Part shown: piece by piece, positions 10,282 to 15,524 of the stretch
Layout of the letters: each line of letters starts with the position of its first letter
Position numbering within the stretch: position 1 is the stretch's first letter
Assembly: GCA_013361595.1 (NCBI GenBank)
Contig: JABFXT010000299.1
Span: 1-15,524, forward strand
Source: Nocardia sp.
GTDB lineage: Bacteria > Actinomycetota > Actinomycetes > Mycobacteriales > Mycobacteriaceae
Direction of reading: 5' to 3'
Length of the DNA: 15,524 nucleotides
The notes under the pieces: model-generated
What the model was told of the DNA's origin: nothing
What the model saw: the letters and a program-made list of their open reading frames with translations, nothing else
Database searches by the model: none
Made by a program: the position numbers and the translations under genes

Positions 10282-11687
10282 ACCGGGGGGTCCGCGCCGC
10301 GGCGGTGGCCGCGGTGCTCGGTATGAGCGCATCACTGGGGCTCGGGAATCCGGTGGCCTACGCCGACCGGCCCGCACCGGTGGACCCCGGTCAGCTCCCG
10401 GCCGGTGACCCGGCGAAACCCGCCCAGGCGACCGAACGCAAGGCGAACGCACCCTGTAACAGCACGGTCGCCGGTGGGGACGGCCCGACCGTGCCACCCG
10501 CGCAGGCCGCGCTGGACCTGCCACGGGCATGGCAGTTCTCCGAGGGTGCCGGCCAGGTGGTCGCGGTGATCGATACCGGGGTCGCCCGCCACCCACGGCT
10601 GACCGGCCTGCGGGCCGGGGGCGATTTCGTGGCCAACAGCGGTGACGGCACCGAGGACTGCGATGCGCACGGCACCATCGTGGCCGGCATCATCGGCGCG
10701 AGCCGGCTGCCGAACGAGGGGTTCTCCGGTGTCGCGCCCGCGGCGACGATCCTGTCGATCCGCCAGACCAGCGACAAGTATGTGAAGGCGGGCAGCAACA
10801 GCACCAAATCCCCGGAGGACCTCTCCAGGGAGGGGTACGGCAATGTCGCCACCATGGCGCAGGCCATCCGGCGCGCCGCCGATATGGGTGCGACCGTCAT
10901 CAATATCTCCGAGGTGGCCTGCAGTTCCAGTCCGATCTCCGACGGATCGCTGGGCGCCGCGCTCGACTACGCGGTGCACCAGAAGAACGCCGTGGTGGTC
11001 ACCTCGGCGGGCAACACCGACAACGACAGTTGTAAAGGAAACACCGGAATCCAGGATCCGTTGCACCCCGCGGCGGACCCCTGGAGCAATACGACCGTCA
11101 ATGTCACTCCCGCCCGATACGACGACCTCGTTCTGTCGGTGGGCTCCATCGACGCCAACGGCGCGCCCTCGGCGTTCACGGTGCCCGGCCCCTGGCTGAG
11201 TGTCGCCGCGCCCGGGGAGAACATCGTGTCGCTGGATGTACACAGCGGCGGTGTGATCAACGGGACCGTCAATGCCCAGAACGCCCAGCAGACCATCAAC
11301 GGCACCAGTTTCGCGGCACCGTATGTGTCCGGCCTGGTCGCCCTGGTCCGGTCCCGCTTCCCCGAACTCTCCGCGGTCGAGGTCATGAAGCGGATCCAGG
11401 CGACCGCGCACGCACCGGCCGAGGGCTGGAATCCGTATGTGGGGTACGGCGCGATCGATCCCATCGCGGCATTGACCGACGAGGTGCCCGACGAACTGCG
11501 GCCCAAACAGCCGAATCCGGCGGTGAACAGGCAACTCGCGGTCCCACCGCCACCCACGCCGCCAGACCATACCGCCCGCAACGTCGCCCTCATCGGCAGC
11601 GGAATCATCGGTGGCAGCCTGGTTCTCGGCTATCTCGCCTCGTTCCCGGCCCGGCGCCGGTTCGGCGTCAGCGAGGACGAGGCCTGA
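10278..11687 (+). CDS. mycP4: MycP4, mycosin (membrane-anchored subtilisin-like protease)
   Basis: Mycosins are extracytoplasmic serine proteases tied to each ESX system; they stabilise the channel complex and some process substrates. The 469-residue product has an N-terminal signal peptide (about 1-29, ending near AYA-D). The subtilase catalytic triad is D99 (VVAVIDTGV), H131 (DCDAHGT) and S344 (NGTSFAAP), with oxyanion N246 in SAGN. A Pro-rich linker (about 409-430) leads to a C-terminal membrane helix (about 435-456) and a short basic cytoplasmic tail. Cysteines C60, C128, C215 and C252 fit the family's extracellular disulfides. The GTG start overlaps the eccD4 stop (GTGA), implying translational coupling. 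All key residues are present, so the enzyme should be active. Confidence 0.95.
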   Translation: MNRGVRAAAVAAVLGMSASLGLGNPVAYADRPAPVDPGQLPAGDPAKPAQATERKANAPCNSTVAGGDGPTVPPAQAALDLPRAWQFSEGAGQVVAVIDTGVARHPRLTGLRAGGDFVANSGDGTEDCDAHGTIVAGIIGASRLPNEGFSGVAPAATILSIRQTSDKYVKAGSNSTKSPEDLSREGYGNVATMAQAIRRAADMGATVINISEVACSSSPISDGSLGAALDYAVHQKNAVVVTSAGNTDNDSCKGNTGIQDPLHPAADPWSNTTVNVTPARYDDLVLSVGSIDANGAPSAFTVPGPWLSVAAPGENIVSLDVHSGGVINGTVNAQNAQQTINGTSFAAPYVSGLVALVRSRFPELSAVEVMKRIQATAHAPAEGWNPYVGYGAIDPIAALTDEVPDELRPKQPNPAVNRQLAVPPPPTPPDHTARNVALIGSGIIGGSLVLGYLASFPARRRFGVSEDEA

Positions 11688-11774
11688 TCGGTCGGCCCGC
11701 CCACTGGTGGTGAGTCTCGATACAGGAAGACCCGTCGACTGTGCCAGGATCGCATCAGCAGCGATGCCCACGGC

Positions 11775-11999
11775 GTGATCGACTTCGACGGGGAACACCG
11801 GAGCTTCCGCGGATCTCTGGACGGCGGCACTCCCGGGCGCTACATCGAGGTACAGGTCTGGAGCCGTGACCAGCCGGTCCTCGACGAAGCGCGTCGGCGT
11901 TTCGAATCAGAACTGCCCGAAAACCGCACCCTCGTAGTGGAATACGAGTCGCCGGACCGGGCGGACGGGCCCCCGGCGCCCGGCGATCGACCCGAATGA
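11775..11999 (+). CDS. Small hypothetical protein downstream of mycP4
   Basis: I do not recognise this 74-residue product. It is acidic, has no membrane segment or signal peptide, and ends in a Pro/Asp/Gly-rich tail (about 59-74). The middle part (about 22-55) could form a strand-helix-strand unit (RYIEVQVWSRD, DEARRRFESEL, TLVVEYES). Third codon positions are strongly G/C, which supports coding. Against it, the GTG start has no clear ribosome site and the 87-base gap after mycP4 is longer than other spacings in the unit. The frame is the same as mycP4 and stays open back to the mycP4 stop codon. It could be a real small ESX-linked gene, a remnant of a longer gene, or chance. Confidence 0.5.
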   Translation: MIDFDGEHRSFRGSLDGGTPGRYIEVQVWSRDQPVLDEARRRFESELPENRTLVVEYESPDRADGPPAPGDRPE

Positions 12000-12015
12000 G
12001 CGCACCGGAGCCGGA

Positions 12016-12043
12016 AGCCGGGCCGAGTTCGGTGTGCCCGGCT
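12016..12043. terminator. Possible GC-rich hairpin between convergent ORF and eccB4
   Basis: A perfect 8-bp inverted repeat (AGCCGGGC at 12016-12023 and GCCCGGCT at 12036-12043) with a 12-base loop lies just past the small plus-strand ORF and touches the eccB4 stop codon. There is no T-run on either side. It may be a U-less hairpin terminator for both converging transcripts, which is plausible in actinobacteria but unproved. Confidence 0.4.
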
Positions 12044-13511
12044 ACTTCGACGTGACCGGTTGCGCGGCCGGAGACGGATCCGGTGCCACCCCGTCATGCG
12101 CGACCAGAGCTTCTTCGCGGCCCAGGCTCGGGCCGGACGCCAGCAGGCCGATGATCGGCCAGGGTGCGGGTTCGGCTTTCTCCGGCATACCCAGCGCCTT
12201 TGCGGCATCGGCGTTCTTGATCCCGAAGCGCACACCGGTATCGGCTATGTAGAAGATGCTGTCTTTACGGCGGCTGTCCGGTTCGATGCCGGTGCTCTGC
12301 ACATAGGCTCCGGTACCGGGCGTCAGATAGGCGGAATCGACGTTCTGCCCGGAACCGTCCGCCTGCGCGAGCGGTACCAGTTTCGCCTTGTCGGGCAACG
12401 GCAGGCTCACGCCGGTGACGATCGCGAGTTCGGCACGGGTACCGGTGTTCTCGCCCGCCTCCGGAATCGGTTTCCACGACAGGCAGCTGACCGGATGGTC
12501 CTTGGCTTCCAGAACAGTCGGAGCGGTCTGCGGGTAGTCACCGACCCGCAGCGCCGCGGAAACCGGAGCGTCGGTGCGTTCACGCTGGTCGATGCTGTCG
12601 TCGCCGGCGGTCTGCGGGTTGGAGTTACGGATGATCTCCCCGGTCAGCGCCGAGATGGGTTGCAGACCGTCGGCGAGCACGACGTGGTACTCGGTACCGG
12701 AGGTGCCGACCTGGACGACATCGCCGATGCGGTGACCACCGACCTGGTAGCCGGCCGGCGGGCTACCGGCGTCGGTGATCGCGGGCCGGACGATGGGCTG
12801 AACTTCGGGAATCGCGTTGATGAGCCCTTCACTCACGGGCCGCGGGATGGCGCCCGTGATGTTCAGCGCGTCGGTGACGGCGCGGTCGGTCAGATCGACG
12901 CGCGCGCGTGTCCGGTCGTAGATCAGATAGGTATGGTTTTCGCCCTGTACCAGCAGTGCTTTGCCCGGATCCAGGATCGAGGCCTTCGCGCCGAGTTCGA
13001 GCCCGCCCGCGAGTACCGAGGTGGTGCGGTCGCCGCTGCCGTCGGTTTTCAGCTCGTCACAGACGGTCCACTGCCGGCCGTTGCCCGCCGCGTCGTAGTG
13101 GATGGCACCGGGGGCACCCGGGATACCGATCAGCGGGCCGCGTGCCTTCTTTCCGACTTCGGCTTCCTTCACGATCGCCGCGTCCGGTGCCTCGCCGGCG
13201 GCCAGCCGGGCCGATGCCAGATTCAGTGCCGGATGCACCACATCGTTGAGTACCACATAGACCGCGCCGGATTCCTTGCCGATGAGGATCGTGTTCTGCC
13301 CGATCTTGTCCTGCGGCCGGAGCAGAGCCAGCACTCCGCAACCGGCCAGCACCAGGACGGCCAGGACCAGACCCACCACGTAGGAGCGCAGCTGAGAACG
13401 CATGGGATCGTGGAGCATCCGCACATCCCGCCGCACCAGCGCATGCTCCATGCGGCGGACCAGAAAGTTGTAACCGCTGATCTGCCACCTGGTAGTGGGC
13501 TTTGAAGGCAT
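12042..13511 (-). CDS. eccB4: EccB4, ESX-4 membrane/periplasmic core component
   Basis: EccB is a conserved single-pass subunit whose large extracytoplasmic domain caps the T7SS channel. The 489-residue product begins with the family N-terminus (TTRWQISGYNFLVRRMEHALVRRD, residues 6-29), has one membrane helix (about 43-64), and then a long extracytoplasmic region with the repeat-type strands of EccB. C151 and C343 are placed like the conserved disulfide pair. The ATG at 13511 is chosen because GGGGGAG (13515-13521) precedes it and the MPSKPTTRWQ opening matches the family. A longer frame from 13742 would run into the divergent eccE gene. It lies alone on the minus strand, convergent with the eccD4-mycP4 unit and divergent from eccE, as Rv3450c is relative to Rv3449 in M. 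tuberculosis. Confidence 0.95.
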   Translation of the reverse strand: MPSKPTTRWQISGYNFLVRRMEHALVRRDVRMLHDPMRSQLRSYVVGLVLAVLVLAGCGVLALLRPQDKIGQNTILIGKESGAVYVVLNDVVHPALNLASARLAAGEAPDAAIVKEAEVGKKARGPLIGIPGAPGAIHYDAAGNGRQWTVCDELKTDGSGDRTTSVLAGGLELGAKASILDPGKALLVQGENHTYLIYDRTRARVDLTDRAVTDALNITGAIPRPVSEGLINAIPEVQPIVRPAITDAGSPPAGYQVGGHRIGDVVQVGTSGTEYHVVLADGLQPISALTGEIIRNSNPQTAGDDSIDQRERTDAPVSAALRVGDYPQTAPTVLEAKDHPVSCLSWKPIPEAGENTGTRAELAIVTGVSLPLPDKAKLVPLAQADGSGQNVDSAYLTPGTGAYVQSTGIEPDSRRKDSIFYIADTGVRFGIKNADAAKALGMPEKAEPAPWPIIGLLASGPSLGREEALVAHDGVAPDPSPAAQPVTSK

Positions 13512-13541
13512 CGTCTCCCCCGAACTGTGCTCGTGCTCGCC

Positions 13542-13557
13542 GAACACAGTACAGTTC
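13542..13557 (-). promoter_or_regulatory. Candidate operator/promoter overlap: GAACTGTAC...GTTC before eccB4
   Basis: The minus strand reads GAACTGTAC from 13557 with an inverted GTTC ending at 13542 (GAAC-N8-GTTC), about 30 bases before the eccB4 ATG. The inner TACTGT (13551-13546) could be a -10 box of TAnnnT form, with only a partial -35 match (CTGAAC) 17 bases upstream. If so, the element overlaps the eccB4 core promoter. The same GAACTGTAC element is found upstream of eccC4. Confidence 0.42.
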
Positions 13558-13585
13558 CCGGGGACGTAGTTCAGCTCGGCCGCCG

Positions 13586-13591
13586 GATAAT
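13586..13591 (+). promoter_or_regulatory. Candidate -10 element of the eccE promoter
   Basis: GATAAT on the plus strand, close to the TAnnnT consensus, lies 30 bases before the eccE ATG, with no convincing -35 at 16-18 bases upstream. The short leader still includes the GGGGGGAC ribosome site. Evidence by eye only. Confidence 0.35.
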
Positions 13592-13620
13592 CGGCCGACA
13601 CCGGGTACCTGGGGGGACTC

Positions 13621-15303
13621 ATGGCCGTTCCAGCCGCAGTGGGGCGCAGGCGCAGTCTGGCTTTCGGGCGTATCTCCATGCGCAACCTGCTCATCGCGCA
13701 GGTATTCGCACTCGTCGCGGGGACGGTCGCGCTCTTCGCCACCGCGAACGTGTGGATCGCGCTGGGGGTCGCTGTCGTGGTCGGCTGTGTCCCGCTCGTG
13801 CCGGTCGGCCGACGCGTCCTGCTGGATTGGGCCGGGACCTGGTGGGATTACCGGTCGCACCGCGAGTACCGGATCGGGGACAGCAACGATTTCCGCGGCC
13901 CCGACGATCGGTCCATCGGCCTCTACTGGGACGAGAGCCGAGTGGTCGCGGTGGTCGAGGTGCTGCCACCGCGCGGCGGGCTCACCCGGATCGACCGCAG
14001 TGCGGTGCACGCTTCCCATCTGCTGCCGATGGCGGAACTCGCGACCTGCCTCGCGCAGCACGACATCCTGCTCAGCGGTATCGATATCATCAGCCACGGC
14101 CATCGCAGCCGATCCGGGACACCGGCCGGAGCCATCTACGAAACCCTGCTGGGGCCGCTGCCGGCCACCGCGTATCGCACGGTCTGGCTGGCGATCGGAT
14201 TCGATATGGTCGACTGCCCCGGTGCCGCGAAACGGCGCGGCGGTGGCGACGAGGGGGCCGCGCGTTCGGTGACCATCGCGACCCAGCGGATAGTACGGAC
14301 GCTGGAGGACGCGGGCTGCGGATCACGTGTCCTGACCGCTTCGGAGATCCGGGCGGCGGTCCGGCAGGTCCTGCACGGCGCCGACGCGCGCGAGCTGACC
14401 CATCACTGGCGGTACGCCGAACTCGGCAACAGCGTCAACATCGGATCCGCGATCGACCCGAAACAGCTCGGTTCGGAGATCCTTTCGCAGGTGTGGGTGG
14501 CCGAATCCCGCGGTACCACGGTCACGGTGCGGCTGCGCCCGGGTAGCACCGCCGACACCGTGCACATCGGCGCGGCGTGGCGCTCGACCCTGCGAGAGAT
14601 GCCGGAGAAGACCGCGTCCAAGGGCATGGTGTCGATGAACGGCCGGCACCGCCGCGCCCTGCTCGCACATCTGCCGATCGGTATTCCCGATGTCGAGGAT
14701 GTCGTACCCACTGTCGAGTATCCGATCGAGGTGCTCGACGCGCTCGCGCTGCCGTCGTCGGGATGCGGCCAGTTGATCGGCTCGGACGACGAGGGCAACG
14801 GTGTCGCACTGCGACTCGTGGGCGCCGGTATCTCGTCGGTGTATGTGGCCGGCGAACTGTATCTCGCCCAGCAGCTGGTGTTCCGGGCGCTGGCCGTGGG
14901 CGAGCGGATCCTCGTCCGCACCGACCGTCCGCAGGCCTGGTACCAGCTGATCGAGACGATCGGAAATCCGGAACGGCTGATGCTGGCCGTGGAAATGCAC
15001 CAGTCGGACGCCATGTTCACCGCCACCGTGGTCGACGGTGTGCTCGCACCGGCACCGCACGCCGGTATCACCACCATCTACGTCACCGGTGACCCCATGG
15101 GCTGGCCGGCCACCAAACCGGACCTGTCGATACAGCAGCCCGGGGCGATCGGGAACCGGGTGATCGTACGCACCGCGACCACCCAGATCCCCCTCAACCT
15201 GGTCTCGATCCCCCGGGAACACACCTACATCGGCGAACCCCGCACCCGCCGTCCCGCACCCCAGAGCCGCCCGGCCCCGCCCCGCCAACCCCAGACCCAC
15301 TGA
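13621..15303 (+). CDS. eccE4: EccE-family ESX-4 membrane component
   Basis: EccE is the peripheral membrane subunit of the T7SS core, found at the outside of the EccB-C-D complex. The 560-residue product has two adjacent N-terminal membrane helices (about 23-42 and 44-61) followed directly by WDYRSHREY and a long cytoplasmic domain, the typical EccE layout. Supporting blocks are DRSIGLYWDESRVVAVVEVLPP (about 96-117), LTHHWRYAELGN (about 260-271) and the late segment AGITTIYVTGDP. The last ~25 residues are a Pro/Arg-rich tail that looks unstructured. The ATG has GGGGGGAC just upstream. An ATG 19 codons in would also keep both helices. The M. tuberculosis ESX-4 locus lacks eccE, while M. abscessus and other ESX-4 loci have it. 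EccE is the least conserved Ecc protein, so the assignment leans on topology and position. Confidence 0.88.
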   Translation: MAVPAAVGRRRSLAFGRISMRNLLIAQVFALVAGTVALFATANVWIALGVAVVVGCVPLVPVGRRVLLDWAGTWWDYRSHREYRIGDSNDFRGPDDRSIGLYWDESRVVAVVEVLPPRGGLTRIDRSAVHASHLLPMAELATCLAQHDILLSGIDIISHGHRSRSGTPAGAIYETLLGPLPATAYRTVWLAIGFDMVDCPGAAKRRGGGDEGAARSVTIATQRIVRTLEDAGCGSRVLTASEIRAAVRQVLHGADARELTHHWRYAELGNSVNIGSAIDPKQLGSEILSQVWVAESRGTTVTVRLRPGSTADTVHIGAAWRSTLREMPEKTASKGMVSMNGRHRRALLAHLPIGIPDVEDVVPTVEYPIEVLDALALPSSGCGQLIGSDDEGNGVALRLVGAGISSVYVAGELYLAQQLVFRALAVGERILVRTDRPQAWYQLIETIGNPERLMLAVEMHQSDAMFTATVVDGVLAPAPHAGITTIYVTGDPMGWPATKPDLSIQQPGAIGNRVIVRTATTQIPLNLVSIPREHTYIGEPRTRRPAPQSRPAPPRQPQTH

Positions 15304-15524
15304 CCAGGTTCCGGCACCGGCCCGCCGAGTTCGAAATACGCCAGGTGGACACGGCCTCTGTCCCCGACCTCACCCCGGGCCGACGCCGACGCGGTAGTCC
15401 CCGGCCCCGCCGACCGCATCTTGTCGCCGTCCCCTTCATGAACCCGTCACACCCCTCGGTGCCGAGTCTTACGAGGCCCACGAAGGTCGAGGCCCGTCCC
15501 GTCGTTCAGCCCTCGAAAGCGCAT
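15304..15524. other. Region after eccE with no supported gene
   Basis: The 221 bases after eccE are C-rich on the plus strand. A short ATG frame from 15437 runs open to the window edge, but it has no ribosome site and a poor coding look. No hairpin terminator with a T-run is visible. Confidence 0.4.

Noticed and set aside
10332..11798. Long minus-strand open frame opposite mycP4
   Set aside because: The plus strand has the full subtilase triad; the antisense product is low-complexity and unrecognisable.
12060..13505. Long plus-strand open frame opposite eccB4
   Set aside because: It is antisense to a clear EccB, with no family features or ribosome site.
14323..15300. Long minus-strand open frame opposite eccE
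   Set aside because: The plus strand gives the EccE layout with two N-terminal membrane helices and a good ribosome site; the antisense frame has neither.
15437..15524. Short ATG frame open to the window edge
   Set aside because: It has no ribosome site, only 29 codons are visible and it shows no family resemblance; it cannot be supported without the following sequence.

Overview
This window comes from a GC-rich actinobacterium of the order Mycobacteriales, most likely Nocardia or a close relative. The evidence is the strong preference for G or C at third codon positions, frequent GTG starts, an LpqU-type lytic transglycosylase directly upstream of enolase (the order seen in mycobacteria), and a complete type VII secretion (T7SS) locus of the ESX-4 type. 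The genus is inferred; the ESX-4 identification rests on family features read directly from the translations.

Layout. Positions 1-1158 (minus) hold the first 386 codons of enolase, cut by the window edge. Positions 1290-2045 (minus) hold an LpqU-like lipoprotein lytic transglycosylase. A non-coding gap (2046-2379) carries a strong rho-independent terminator for the ESX genes. From 2380 to 8642, all on the minus strand and read right to left, are eccC4 (FtsK/SpoIIIE motor ATPase), an Rv3446c-family T7SS-associated membrane protein that overlaps eccC4 as TAATG, and the WXG100 pair esxU-esxT. Divergent from eccC4 is a plus-strand unit: eccD4 (channel), mycP4 (mycosin protease, overlapping eccD4 as GTGA) and a small unidentified ORF. 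Convergent to that is eccB4 (minus), and divergent from eccB4 is an eccE gene (plus). The last ~220 bases hold no gene I can support.

How the genes work together. EccB, EccC, EccD and EccE are the four conserved membrane components of the ESX channel. MycP is the membrane-anchored subtilase associated with the complex. EsxU/EsxT are the likely small secreted heterodimer, with a YxxxE signal on EsxU. There is no EccA, EspG, PE or PPE gene in the window, so this is a minimal ESX-4 system. It does carry EccE, which the M. tuberculosis ESX-4 locus lacks.

The system itself is a known family. The observations that look least routine are an ECF-sigma-like promoter (GGAAC-N17-CGTCC) in front of esxU-esxT, a shared GAACTGTAC...GTTC element in both divergent ESX promoters, an actin/Hsp70-like look to the Rv3446c-type protein, a small uncharacterised ORF after mycP4, and the placement of the locus next to lpqU-eno rather than next to the rplM-rpsI ribosomal genes as in M. 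tuberculosis.
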